Program-made: the position numbers and the translations under genes
Source: an uncultured Acidobacteriota bacterium
GTDB lineage: Bacteria; Acidobacteriota; Terriglobia; Bryobacterales; Bryobacteraceae
Assembly: GCA_902826605.1 (NCBI GenBank)
Contig: CADEFM010000002.1
Coordinates: 310,001-374,000, forward strand
Reading direction: 5' to 3'
DNA length: 64,000 nt
Shown here: positions 27,982 to 36,813 of the stretch, one piece after another
Numbering within the stretch: the stretch's first letter is position 1
Layout of the letters: every line of letters begins with the position of its first letter
The notes under the pieces: model-generated
What the model saw: the letters and a program-made list of their open reading frames with translations, nothing else
Told to the model about the DNA's origin: nothing
Databases searched by the model: none

Positions 27982-28926
27982 ATGAGACGAGCTGCTTTGT
28001 CGCGTTCTGTCTTATGCTTTTGTATGCGACTCATGTCTTTCGCCATTACCTTGGCAATCGCGACTGGCTCAGGCGGGAGCGCGGAGCCACAAGAAGACTT
28101 TACGCTCTATGCCGCGGCCCAACTCGTTGTATTGAACGTGGGTGTCCAGGATATTCACGGCGCAAACATCAAAGGTTTAAGAGCGGAACACTTTAAGGTT
28201 TTCGAAGACGGTCAATTACAAAGCATCAAACAGTTTTCGGTGGAAGAAAGGCCTGTCACAGTAGGGATCCTAGTGGATGCGAGCGCCAGTATGCGCACGA
28301 AACAAAGCGAGGTGGCGAGAGCTGCCCTTGCGTTCATGGGAGCCAGCCATCCGGATGATGAAATGTTCGTGATTCACTTTAATGACCGGGCCTTCAGCGG
28401 GCTCCCATCTCATCTCAATTTCACAAACGATCCCGAACAATTGAAATCGGCCTTACTAGCGCGGCGAGCGGAAGGCAGAACTGCATTATACGATGCTCTG
28501 ATTTTGGGGGCCGCGCACCTTGCAAAAGGGAAATGGGAAAACAAAGCGCTGCTGCTCATTAGCGATGGTGGAGACAACAATAGCGACCACAAGTTAGGCG
28601 AAGCTATCGATACAATTCAAAATTCCGGTGCGACGGTCTATGCCGTGAATATATTTGAGCCTCACGACCCGGAGCATAAACCTCGCGTGCTTCGGCGTCT
28701 CTCTCGCATGAGCGGTGGGGAGATTTTCACGCCGAGGGGCATCGGGGAACTCGATTCCATTTGTGTTCGTATCGCCCAGGATATTCGCTCCAGTTACACC
28801 ATTGCGTACACGCCGCCCCGGCCCGATCAATATTCAAAATCCCGGAAGCTCAAGGTGGTGGTCACGACGCCCGGGTCAACGAAGACGGTGGTTCGAACGC
28901 GCACCGCCTATACTTTGAACCGTTAG
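27982..28926 (+). CDS. Secreted VWA protein, acidobacterial type (copy 2)
   Basis: About 314 residues. N-terminal hydrophobic signal (LMSFAITLAIATGSGGSA), then the family lead (LVVLNVGVQDIHGANIKGL, FKVFEDGQLQSI) and a VWA domain with MIDAS D99-x-S101-x-S103 (DASASM) and LLISDGGDNNSD. Overall layout matches the copy at 13699-14676, so both are exported metal-dependent adhesion-type domains with unknown ligands. The ATG at 27982 is preferred over an upstream TTG at 27946. The stop codon abuts the stop of the convergent DUF2007 gene with no spacer. A sigma-54-like promoter lies upstream. Confidence 0.85.
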   Translation: MRRAALSRSVLCFCMRLMSFAITLAIATGSGGSAEPQEDFTLYAAAQLVVLNVGVQDIHGANIKGLRAEHFKVFEDGQLQSIKQFSVEERPVTVGILVDASASMRTKQSEVARAALAFMGASHPDDEMFVIHFNDRAFSGLPSHLNFTNDPEQLKSALLARRAEGRTALYDALILGAAHLAKGKWENKALLLISDGGDNNSDHKLGEAIDTIQNSGATVYAVNIFEPHDPEHKPRVLRRLSRMSGGEIFTPRGIGELDSICVRIAQDIRSSYTIAYTPPRPDQYSKSRKLKVVVTTPGSTKTVVRTRTAYTLNR

Positions 28927-29205
28927 TTAATGAAGCTCACCGGCTTCGGCTTCCTCGGCGCCGGCCGAACCCACCGAAAGGGCCTCTGCGATCAATGCCC
29001 GTGCGCGGTCTGCATCTTTGGCGGTAACGCGGATCTCTTCGGCCAGATTTGGCATCGGTGAATCGCCGACCAATACAGTGGCAATTCCATTCGATTCCAA
29101 CAACTGCTTGACCATCAGAACTTCGGTTTCCTCCGTGCCGCCTTCTGCCAATTGAAAGACGGTCACCAAGTCCATATCGTGCGACGGGTTCGGGGTTGAG
29201 TCCAT
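28927..29205 (-). CDS. DUF2007-type small protein
   Basis: 92 residues. The core (LVTVFQLAEGGTEETEVLMVKQLLESNGIATVLVGD...IRVTAKDADRARALIAEA) matches the DUF2007 pattern, a small alpha/beta fold often described as a putative signal-transducing domain. ATG at 29205 is used; an internal Met at 29175 starts closer to the domain. Neither has a clear ribosome site. It is divergent from the YtxH gene with 50 bp between them, so their promoters overlap. Confidence 0.75.
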   Translation of the reverse strand: MDSTPNPSHDMDLVTVFQLAEGGTEETEVLMVKQLLESNGIATVLVGDSPMPNLAEEIRVTAKDADRARALIAEALSVGSAGAEEAEAGELH

Positions 29206-29255
29206 GCTTTGAGGATAACGGACCCGCAGCCATCCCGGGGCGGTAAAATGAAACC

Positions 29256-29519
29256 ATGGAACAAGAACACGGCGACAAGTTGATTTGGTTTTTGCTTGGC
29301 GCGGCGGTAGGCGCCTCCGCGGCGCTTCTGTATGCCCCGCAATCGGGCGAACGGACGAGACGCGTGCTCGGCAAGAGAGTCCGGGAAGGCCGCGAAGCGC
29401 TCAGCGATAGCGGACGCGACCTGTATGAAAAGAGCCGGGACCTGTACGAAAAAGGCCGTAGTGTGGCCGATGAGGCCGCTGAGTTGTTCGAGAAGGGCCG
29501 GAAAATGGTTCGCGGGTGA
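29256..29519 (+). CDS. YtxH-domain protein
   Basis: 87 residues: an N-terminal glycine/alanine helix (LIWFLLGAAVGASAALLYAPQSGERTR) then a long amphipathic charged helix. This is the YtxH family, small membrane-anchored proteins linked to general stress in Firmicutes; the biochemical role is unknown. The stop overlaps the GTG start of the aldehyde dehydrogenase (GTGA), so the two are co-translated, an uncommon pairing. Confidence 0.85.
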   Translation: MEQEHGDKLIWFLLGAAVGASAALLYAPQSGERTRRVLGKRVREGREALSDSGRDLYEKSRDLYEKGRSVADEAAELFEKGRKMVRG

Positions 29520-31081
29520 CACCCGCCTCGGCTTTGGCCGCGGCGTTCGTCAATGAGCCTTACCTGGACTTTTCGAAGCCCGAGGTGTGGGCCGAAGCGG
29601 AAAGCGCCCTGCGCCATGTGACCTCCCATTCCGGCCGGGAGTATCCGTTGTGGATCGCGGGAGCGGAGCACCGCACGGGCGACTTGCTGACAAGCGTCAA
29701 TCCTTCCCATCCCTCGGAAGTAGTGGGTCGCCATCATAAGGCAACTGTCGAACTCGCAACGCGCGCCATTGAGGATGCGCACGCGTATTTCCCGGAATGG
29801 GCTCGAACCACCGCACAGCATCGCGCTGAGTTAGTGATGCGGGCCGGCGCGCTGATTCGCGAGCGGAAGCTCGAATTTGACGCCTGGCTTGTGGTTGAGG
29901 CGGGGAAGACCTGGCCCGAGGCTGAGGCCGAAGTCGGCGAAGCTATCGATTTCTGCGAATATTACGCGCGGCAGATGATGAAATTTGCGTCGCCCGAAGC
30001 ATTGGTGCAACTTCCTGGGGAGCACGGCGATATGGTGTACCTTCCCTTGGGCGTGGGCGTGATCATTCCGCCGTGGAATTTTCCACTTGCCATCCTCACC
30101 GGCATGACCGTGGCGGCGCTAGTGGCGGGGAACACAGTGGTGATCAAGCCGTCCAGTGAAACGCCTACCATCGCGCAGAAACTGGCCGAGGTGCTGCATG
30201 CCGCCGGGTTTCCGCCGCGCAGTTTCGCGATGTGCGTGGGGAGCGGTTCGGTCATCGGCGATCTGCTGGTGGAACATCCCAAGACGCGCTTCGTATCCTT
30301 TACGGGATCGCGCGAGGTGGGGTTGCGCATCAATGAGCTGGCGGCGAAACCGCGCAAGGGGCAGATTTGGATCAAGCGGGTAATTGCGGAAATGGGCGGC
30401 AAAGACGCTATCGTTGTGGATCGGGAAGCGGATATTGACGCCGCCGTGGCGGGCGTCGCGCAATCGGCTTTTGGTTATCAGGGACAGAAATGCTCGGCTT
30501 GTTCACGCGTCATTGTGGATGATCTTGTATATAGCGAGTTCCTGGACAAACTGCGAACCCGAGTGGCCGCATTCACGGTTGGACCAGCGGAAGATCGCGC
30601 GAACTTCATGGGGCCTGTGATCAGCGCGGGCGCACAAAGAAACATTCTGCGCTATATCGAAACAGGCAAAGCGGAGGCACGGTTGGTAACAGGCGGCGCC
30701 ACGACAAACGGAGACGGCTATTTCCTACAGCCCACCATCTTCGCGGGCGTCGATTCCACAGCGCGTATCTTCCAGGAAGAGATCTTCGGCCCAGTGCTGG
30801 CGGTAACCCGCGCACGCGATTTCACCCACGCCATCGAATTGGCGAATGACACGGAGTACGGGTTAACCGGCGCGGTCTACACTCGCAATCCTGAAAAGAT
30901 CCGACAGGCGCGTGAGGATTTCTTTGCGGGAAATCTGTACATCAACCGTAAATGCACGGGCGCGATGGTCGGTGCACACCCGTTTGGGGGCTTTAACATG
31001 TCGGGCACGGACTCTAAAGCCGGTGGCCCCGACTACTTGCTTCAATTTCTGCAAGCAAAAGTGATCGCGGAGAAACTGTAG
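29516..31081 (+). CDS. pruA: Delta-1-pyrroline-5-carboxylate (glutamate semialdehyde) dehydrogenase
   Basis: 521-residue aldehyde dehydrogenase of the RocA/PutA-C group. Catalytic Cys326 in GQKCSACSR, general base Glu292 in AEMGGKDA, and Asn188 in PPWNFP. The GYQGQKCSACSR and FGGFNMSGTDSKAGG signatures separate this group from other ALDHs. It oxidises glutamate-5-semialdehyde to glutamate with NAD+, the last step of proline and arginine breakdown. No proline dehydrogenase lies nearby. Start is GTG at 29516, overlapping the YtxH stop; the frame has no better Met. PobA follows after 34 bp on the same strand. Confidence 0.88.
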   Translation: MTPASALAAAFVNEPYLDFSKPEVWAEAESALRHVTSHSGREYPLWIAGAEHRTGDLLTSVNPSHPSEVVGRHHKATVELATRAIEDAHAYFPEWARTTAQHRAELVMRAGALIRERKLEFDAWLVVEAGKTWPEAEAEVGEAIDFCEYYARQMMKFASPEALVQLPGEHGDMVYLPLGVGVIIPPWNFPLAILTGMTVAALVAGNTVVIKPSSETPTIAQKLAEVLHAAGFPPRSFAMCVGSGSVIGDLLVEHPKTRFVSFTGSREVGLRINELAAKPRKGQIWIKRVIAEMGGKDAIVVDREADIDAAVAGVAQSAFGYQGQKCSACSRVIVDDLVYSEFLDKLRTRVAAFTVGPAEDRANFMGPVISAGAQRNILRYIETGKAEARLVTGGATTNGDGYFLQPTIFAGVDSTARIFQEEIFGPVLAVTRARDFTHAIELANDTEYGLTGAVYTRNPEKIRQAREDFFAGNLYINRKCTGAMVGAHPFGGFNMSGTDSKAGGPDYLLQFLQAKVIAEKL

Positions 31082-31115
31082 AGACGGGCGTGATCGCGAT
31101 ATCTCGAGACTGGAC

Positions 31116-32318
31116 ATGCACACTCAAGTCGGCATCGTGGGCGCCGGACCTGCCGGTCTGTTGCTGGGCCATCTGCTGCATCTGAACGGAATCGATTCCG
31201 TCATCCTTGAAAACCGCAGCCGCGAATACGTGATTGACCGGGTGCGCGCAGGCGTGCTGGAGCAAGGCACTGTCGAACTCATGAGCGCGATGGGCGTGGG
31301 TGCCCGCCTTCAGGCTCAAGGCTTGCGTCACGAGGGTTTATATCTAAGCTTCCAGGGCGAACGGCACCATATCAATATGGCCGAGCATACAGGCGGCAAA
31401 GCCATTACCATCTATGGACAGAATGAGGTGGTCAAGGATCTGATCGACGCGCGCATTGTCACCAGCCGTCCGCTACATTTTGAAGTGGAGAATGTCGCCG
31501 TACACGACGTAACTTCGGAATGTCCTAGAATCACATATCGCTCGAACGGCCGTGACGAACAATTGACCTGCGACTTCATCGCCGGCTGCGATGGCTTTCA
31601 CGGCATTTGCCGACCGTCGATCCCCTCCGGAACGCTCACTTTCTACGAGCGCTCCTACCCATTCGGCTGGCTTGGCATTCTGGCGGAGGCCTCACCCTCT
31701 TCGGAAGAGCTGGTCTACACCTACCATGAACGTGGGTTCGCGCTGTTCAGCATGCGGTCACCCACGATAACGCGCTTATATCTGCAAGTGCCACCGGAGG
31801 AGAACATTGCCCATTGGTCCGACGAAGCCATTTGGAATGAGATGCTAGCGCGCATGGCGACGAAGGATGGATGGAAACCCAATGTGGGGCCGATCATCCA
31901 AAAGGGCGTCACGCCCATGAGAAGTTTCGTGGCCGCTCCCATGCGACACGGGCGCATGTTTCTGGCCGGAGACTCCGCGCACATCGTGCCGCCTACCGGC
32001 GCCAAAGGCCTGAATCTGGCGGCGTCGGACGTGCTGGTTCTGGCGCGAGCTCTGCGCGAATTCTATCGCGGCGGCAGCACGGAATGGCTTGATCGTTACT
32101 CCGATGTATGTTTACGGCGTGTTTGGAAAGCGCAGCGTTTTTCGTGGTGGATGACTTCGACGCTGCACCGTTTCCCGGACGGAAATCCGTTCGACCGGCA
32201 GCGCCAGATCGCGGATCTCGACTACCTGACCGGCAGCCGCGCCGCCATGACTAGCCTGGCCGAACAATACGTGGGGCTGCCACTGGAAGTCCCGCTCTCT
32301 TCCGTGGGAATCGCGTAG
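31116..32318 (+). CDS. pobA: 4-hydroxybenzoate 3-monooxygenase
   Basis: 400-residue class A flavin monooxygenase. GAGPAG (9-14) binds FAD, a Cys-Asp-Gly motif (GCDGFHG) binds NADPH and FAD, and the second FAD motif reads LAGDSAHIVPPTGAKGLNLA, the last being diagnostic of PobA. It converts 4-hydroxybenzoate to protocatechuate using NADPH and O2. Length matches PobA (about 394). The downstream ring-cleavage genes (pca) are not in this window, so the pathway must be completed elsewhere. It is probably co-transcribed with the dehydrogenase 34 bp upstream. Confidence 0.9.
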   Translation: MHTQVGIVGAGPAGLLLGHLLHLNGIDSVILENRSREYVIDRVRAGVLEQGTVELMSAMGVGARLQAQGLRHEGLYLSFQGERHHINMAEHTGGKAITIYGQNEVVKDLIDARIVTSRPLHFEVENVAVHDVTSECPRITYRSNGRDEQLTCDFIAGCDGFHGICRPSIPSGTLTFYERSYPFGWLGILAEASPSSEELVYTYHERGFALFSMRSPTITRLYLQVPPEENIAHWSDEAIWNEMLARMATKDGWKPNVGPIIQKGVTPMRSFVAAPMRHGRMFLAGDSAHIVPPTGAKGLNLAASDVLVLARALREFYRGGSTEWLDRYSDVCLRRVWKAQRFSWWMTSTLHRFPDGNPFDRQRQIADLDYLTGSRAAMTSLAEQYVGLPLEVPLSSVGIA

Positions 32319-32326
32319 GCCATCGG

Positions 32327-34165
32327 CTACCAGATATATTCCTTGGCTTCCGCCCTGCGGGCATAGCTATCCAGCACGTGTACCACGCGCAGCTTTTTCA
32401 ATTTGGTGGGTGACAGCGCACCAATCGGAACATATAATATCTTCCTGCCCAAATGGCTGGCGATGGATTTAAAGATCGACCGTGGAGGCTTCGCGGCTAC
32501 GTACACCACCAGTCGCTCCACCGAATAATCGAGCGCGGCCATGAGAAGCCTCTCCGGTTTGGTTTCCGCGAATTGGTAATCCGGGTCAGACCATACGTCG
32601 AAGAGCCTCCGAGGCGGCAGCGTCATCAGCAAGCCTCCGTATTCGCCTCGACCGATACCAGGTCCCACGATGTTATCGAAGGGGTGTGTGGAATAAAATG
32701 CCATGTCGGATTCGTTCTGATGCTCGCCCAGCCACGTAGTCAAGTAGGTATAACGATCTTCCGGGTCTTCATCGAAAATGACGACCACCGCGCCCGCTTG
32801 GCCAGCCAGGCGATCCACGTTACGCACGAAGATTTTGCGGCGATGCCAATTGCGAATAGTCTCACGGATGTCGATACCGTCCAGAATCGATGTGGTGAAA
32901 GGCTCTACGCGGACGCGATCTTCCGAAAGCATCGCTTTGGCCTTCTGCTTGAGGAAACGGCCATACTCTTCGATCACGAGATCTTCGGGAGGATAGGAGC
33001 AGATAGCTTCACCACTGGTTTGTTTGGCCCATTCCCCCGGCGTCTTCTCGCGTTTGCGCGGACGCAGTCCGCTGGGTTTTAGCCGCTGTTTAGGACGCGG
33101 CAGACGCCGGCGGATGCGCAGCTTCTTGGTATTGATCCATATTTCGCTCGCACTCAGCCGCGCGGTCTCGATCTCGGAGACCTCATGCTGGACGAGGTAC
33201 CGATTCGCCATGGACCATACTTCCCAGCCATAGTTGTCGTCCACTATGGAGCGCGCCGCCACGGCCAAGTCGTACACGTTAGCCACCAGGTCGCCGGAAA
33301 TCTGTGCCAGATTCCGTGTGAATCGCGCGATCATGCGGCGCTGCCAATGGGAGAGTTTTTCACCGGTGGTCTCCCGATATTTGCCTTCAGCTTCGCGCAG
33401 CAAGTCTATCTGGACGCGGGGGCGGTCAAGTTGTGACGTGGGTTCGTTCGCCATCATCCCCAAACGATGAAATTCGTAGCGCTCCTGCAAATATGGGTAC
33501 TCGATGGTGATCTCCGCGAGACAATCGGGATGCGGATTGAGCAACTGCGGCTCGTGGCGCTTCCCGCGCGCCGGTTCTGGCTGCGGAGTCTCCATCGCGT
33601 CAAGCAGAGGATCCAACATGTTTAGCGCAACCACCACGATGGTCTTCAAATTCGAATCGGAGCCCTGGAGCTTCCACGCCATGGCCGAGGCGTGGGCCGT
33701 GACTTCCTCGGTGGCTACCTGCGGATATACGCGGTATGCTTCCACGTACTTGTCGAAGCCGATCTTCTGGATCGCGTAGGTATCGGGATACGTATCCGGC
33801 AAATGCGGCCGTTCGGCGGAATTCGGCTCCAGGAACATAACCTGAGCGTCGATCTCCGCTGCGGTCCGCAAGGCTTCGATGAATGGATCACACGGCTCCA
33901 CGGGAACGTAGAGAGCGCGCTCGTCGTCGCCGGATGACGAGTCATCGTGATACAGGATCACGGAGATTTCTGGGAGCCGCGCCAGCGCGCGCCGGTACAG
34001 TGGTTCCAGGAATAGAGGCAACTCCACGGCCACTGCGGACGGACGTTCGGAAAGCAGCAACTGGCGCACCGCGATGGCGAATTCGACGCGGCCGGGAACC
34101 ACCGGAAAATAGCGCAGCGATCCACGCTGCAGGCTGCCCGCCGTAAGGTCAGCTTCGACCGGCAT
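32327..34165 (-). CDS. Unrecognised 612-residue protein paired with an AAA+ ATPase
   Basis: I do not recognise this family with confidence. It has no signal peptide or membrane segment. An N-terminal region (FAIAVRQLLLSERPSAVAVELP) has an alternating helix/strand pattern faintly like DUF5682 or TraB/EreA-type proteins. A basic patch rich in Arg, Lys and Pro (RRRLPRPKQRLKPSGLRPRK) splits it, and the C-terminal half is alpha/beta. The ATG at 34165 lies 17 bases inside the end of the AAA+ gene; AGGAAG lies about 10 bases upstream. A GTG at 34183 is an alternative start. Such tight coupling suggests the ATPase acts on or with this protein (inference). It converges on pobA with an 8-bp gap. Confidence 0.75.
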   Translation of the reverse strand: MPVEADLTAGSLQRGSLRYFPVVPGRVEFAIAVRQLLLSERPSAVAVELPLFLEPLYRRALARLPEISVILYHDDSSSGDDERALYVPVEPCDPFIEALRTAAEIDAQVMFLEPNSAERPHLPDTYPDTYAIQKIGFDKYVEAYRVYPQVATEEVTAHASAMAWKLQGSDSNLKTIVVVALNMLDPLLDAMETPQPEPARGKRHEPQLLNPHPDCLAEITIEYPYLQERYEFHRLGMMANEPTSQLDRPRVQIDLLREAEGKYRETTGEKLSHWQRRMIARFTRNLAQISGDLVANVYDLAVAARSIVDDNYGWEVWSMANRYLVQHEVSEIETARLSASEIWINTKKLRIRRRLPRPKQRLKPSGLRPRKREKTPGEWAKQTSGEAICSYPPEDLVIEEYGRFLKQKAKAMLSEDRVRVEPFTTSILDGIDIRETIRNWHRRKIFVRNVDRLAGQAGAVVVIFDEDPEDRYTYLTTWLGEHQNESDMAFYSTHPFDNIVGPGIGRGEYGGLLMTLPPRRLFDVWSDPDYQFAETKPERLLMAALDYSVERLVVYVAAKPPRSIFKSIASHLGRKILYVPIGALSPTKLKKLRVVHVLDSYARRAEAKEYIW

Positions 34166-34988
34166 AGCGCAGGGCTTCCTCACCCAGCGTTTGCACGATG
34201 GCCGTGCGCAGCAATTCTCCGCGTGTCTGGCCCGTGCCGTCTTGTTCCGAATTCTGATGCTCCAACTTCATGGCGAAACGGGCGATGTTGATGCCATCGC
34301 GAGCAGTGTAACGCTCGTCGGCAGCGTGCGCCTGCTGCAGAAAGTCGGTGACGTAATTGAGAATGTGATCGTCGCTGAAAGGCAAATTCTCCTTCAGAAT
34401 CGCCAGTTCTTCATGGCGTTCCGGAAAATCGATCAGAATCTGAGGTTGCAAACGCGAATGAATGTACTCGGGAAGATCGAACGTGCTCGCGTCATCATTC
34501 ATGGTCGCCACAATGCGGAATAAAGGATGCGCCTTGATTTTGATTCCAGCCACAATCGACTCCACGTACCGCCGGTTGTCCAACAGAGGCGCGAGGCTGG
34601 CCCAGCTCTTTTCGCTCATGCGATTGCCTTCGTCCAAAATGGCGACGCCGCCGCGCAGCATTGCCGTCACCAGCGGTGATGCCACGTATCGCAGTCGAGC
34701 TTCACCCTCGATCACTGGCGTCACCAAGAGATCCTCGGGGCGCGTGTCCACTGTGGCCTGCATGATGTAAACTTCGCGCCCCAGGCGCTGCGCCGCCGCG
34801 TAAGCCAGAGTAGTCTTGCCGACGCCTGGCTTTCCGATGAGGCGCGGATTCATCGGTATGTCGCGTGAATCAATTACCAGCCACGCTGCCAACAATTGGC
34901 GCATGACCTCATCCTGGCCCACCCAGGTGACGGAAATCTCATCCGGGTGCGCGAGGTGCAGAGGTACTCCGTCGATTTCAACGACCAT
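34149..34988 (-). CDS. MoxR-like AAA+ ATPase
   Basis: About 279 residues. Walker A GKPGVGKTT, Walker B AILDEGNR, sensor 1 (VATMND) and arginine-finger region of the dynein-related AAA_5/MoxR type. These ATPases remodel or activate partner proteins, often with VWA-domain partners. Here the overlapping next gene is the unrecognised 612-residue protein, not a VWA protein. ATG at 34988 is used; a TTG at 34997 is possible. It is clearly different from the MoxR at 43535-44497. Confidence 0.85.
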   Translation of the reverse strand: MVVEIDGVPLHLAHPDEISVTWVGQDEVMRQLLAAWLVIDSRDIPMNPRLIGKPGVGKTTLAYAAAQRLGREVYIMQATVDTRPEDLLVTPVIEGEARLRYVASPLVTAMLRGGVAILDEGNRMSEKSWASLAPLLDNRRYVESIVAGIKIKAHPLFRIVATMNDDASTFDLPEYIHSRLQPQILIDFPERHEELAILKENLPFSDDHILNYVTDFLQQAHAADERYTARDGINIARFAMKLEHQNSEQDGTGQTRGELLRTAIVQTLGEEALRYAGRS

Positions 34989-35177
34989 TGTTATCAATGT
35001 AGCAGGGAAGCCTCAAACCCGTTCGTGTACGAACGCGTGCTGCACAGGCGGACGGCATTGAATCTGCAGTGGATGCACGTGATATTCTTTTTCGATGACA
35101 ATAGCCAGGGAAGGGATGGTTGATTCGGAGCTATTCGCGTTCGCCGATTGCTCCGCCGTATCGCAAGTGAATCTGTC

Positions 35178-35546
35178 ATGAGTGCGACATCGGCGACTAC
35201 TGCTCTCGTTATTGGTGGATTGCTAGGATTGGCGGTGTGGAAATGCAGCGGAGCGTGGCTGCGCCGCCGAGCCGTCAACCGGTGGCCGGTGACTCCGGCG
35301 ACTTTCACAAAAGGTCACATCCAATTTGTATACGCTGGCGACGGCAACGTTCCCCAAGTACAAATGTGGTTCACGTATCGTGTATCCGGGGAGACCCTTG
35401 CGGGCTATTATGAGGAAATATTCCAGCAGGTGCAGGACGCAGAGAGACTACTAACGAGCCTTGCGGATGGTCCACTTTACGTTAGGTACAATCTTAGTAA
35501 TCCTATCGACTACCACATGGATCCCTATCGGGACGTCGGCCCTTAA
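35178..35546 (+). CDS. DUF3592-like membrane-anchored protein
   Basis: About 122 residues. One N-terminal membrane helix (ALVIGGLLGLAVWKC) is followed by a soluble beta-rich part (WPVTPATF..., VQMWFTYRVSGETLAGYYEE, LYVRYNLSNP). This is the general pattern of DUF3592, small membrane proteins with an extracytoplasmic strand domain. The match is by pattern only. Start is uncertain: ATG 35178 or TTG 35148. It converges on the MBL-fold gene with 7 bp between stops. Confidence 0.65.
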   Translation: MSATSATTALVIGGLLGLAVWKCSGAWLRRRAVNRWPVTPATFTKGHIQFVYAGDGNVPQVQMWFTYRVSGETLAGYYEEIFQQVQDAERLLTSLADGPLYVRYNLSNPIDYHMDPYRDVGP

Positions 35547-35553
35547 GCGGCGA

Positions 35554-36750
35554 TCACGCTCGATCTAGATTCTTATAAATGGCGTCGACGTTTCCAACCA
35601 GGCGGTCTTCGAGCGGTGTCTTGTTCCCCAGATACACCGTAAACTTGTTGAGATTGTCGCTGACGTACTTCGCGTAGCCGTTCGCTTGCATTGACTTCAA
35701 CGACGCCACTGTGATCGTTTTCTGCAAGTCCACACTGGTCTTGCCTGCACGCTTTCCAGCGTCCACCATGCCGGTGAGTTCAGCGATGTAGTTACGGAGC
35801 TGAATACGCCGGTCGTGATTGCGGTGCACCGGCCCGTGTCCGGTGAGGAGGAACTGCGATTCCATTTGTCCAACGGAATCGATACTGGCAGGCCATTCAC
35901 GCGGATAACCATCGCCCATGGCAGGAAGGAAGCCGCTGATCATGTCGCCGGTCGCCACAGCACGGCGCTGCGGTGAATACACAACTACGTCGCTCCCGGT
36001 GTGAGCGCGGCCACGGAATTCGAGATGCAGTTCCTGGGCTCTATCCCGCAGTACGTAGGTCTTCTCGAAAGTGATGTCAGGCAGTTCCGGGGCGTATGCC
36101 TTCATCTCAGTCACGTACGATTGCAGCTGGCGGATCTGATCGTTGCACCAATTGCGATCCGCCGCGGCTGTGGCTTTGGCCAGCCGTTTCCGCAAAACGT
36201 CCAGCATCGGCGCGACTCCATCCAGCGAGTCCTTCAATCGATTTCGCGAATGTTCCTGAATCAGGCGCTTAGTCATTTCACTCGCGATGATTTTCACACC
36301 CTGCTTTTTGTAGGCCGGATCTCCCTGCGTGTGATCGTAATGGAAGTGAGTGTTCACCAGGTATCGCACCGGCAGGGTGCTCACGTCGCGTTTAATTTGC
36401 GCGATCAGCGCCGCCGCCGCCGAAGGTTTGGAATGCGCATCCACAACAACCAGATGATCCGAATTGACGAAGATCGCGGCATTGCAGTTTGTAATGGCCG
36501 CCGGATGAGCCAATGCAGCAAAGACGCCGTCTGCCACTTTTTCAATATCAAACATCCGTTCGGTGGCCCCTTGCGATTGCGCACGCGCCACCGTGGCGCG
36601 GAAGAAGCCCGCTTCCAGCAAGGAGGCCCCAGCCAAGGAGCGGCCTAGCAACTGAAGAAAATCCCGGCGATGAGAATGAGGAACGCCGAGCTGTTCCGGA
36701 TAAGAGTGGTCGTCATTAGAGCGGTGATGAGTATGCGTATGGCTGCACAT
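35554..36750 (-). CDS. Exported MBL-fold hydrolase with Tat-type signal and His-rich N-terminus
   Basis: 398 residues. The N-terminus is rich in His (MCSHTHTHHRSNDDHSYP), then HRRDFLQLLG and a hydrophobic stretch, a Tat-like signal. The metallo-beta-lactamase fold has HFHYDH, a later His (RAHTGSD) and TGDMISG, and GHGPVHR. The metal ligands are complete, so it should be an active Zn or Fe hydrolase in the periplasm; substrate unknown. The two-residue difference between TTG 36753 and ATG 36750 is settled for ATG. A His-rich head before a Tat signal is unusual and may help metal loading (inference). Confidence 0.82.
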   Translation of the reverse strand: MCSHTHTHHRSNDDHSYPEQLGVPHSHRRDFLQLLGRSLAGASLLEAGFFRATVARAQSQGATERMFDIEKVADGVFAALAHPAAITNCNAAIFVNSDHLVVVDAHSKPSAAAALIAQIKRDVSTLPVRYLVNTHFHYDHTQGDPAYKKQGVKIIASEMTKRLIQEHSRNRLKDSLDGVAPMLDVLRKRLAKATAAADRNWCNDQIRQLQSYVTEMKAYAPELPDITFEKTYVLRDRAQELHLEFRGRAHTGSDVVVYSPQRRAVATGDMISGFLPAMGDGYPREWPASIDSVGQMESQFLLTGHGPVHRNHDRRIQLRNYIAELTGMVDAGKRAGKTSVDLQKTITVASLKSMQANGYAKYVSDNLNKFTVYLGNKTPLEDRLVGNVDAIYKNLDRA

Positions 36751-36813
36751 CAATGGCTATCCCCCGACACATATTAGCGTGTTTTCCAGCACGGCTGTAC
36801 AGTCATGCCAGGA

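Noticed and set aside
29516..32318. Aromatic or proline catabolic operon
   Set aside because: Only one enzyme of each pathway is present; no pca or putA-type partner genes, so an operon for one pathway is not supported.
32327..34988. Phage-defence system
   Set aside because: No nuclease, toxin, reverse transcriptase or other defence hallmark is visible, and there is no mobile context.
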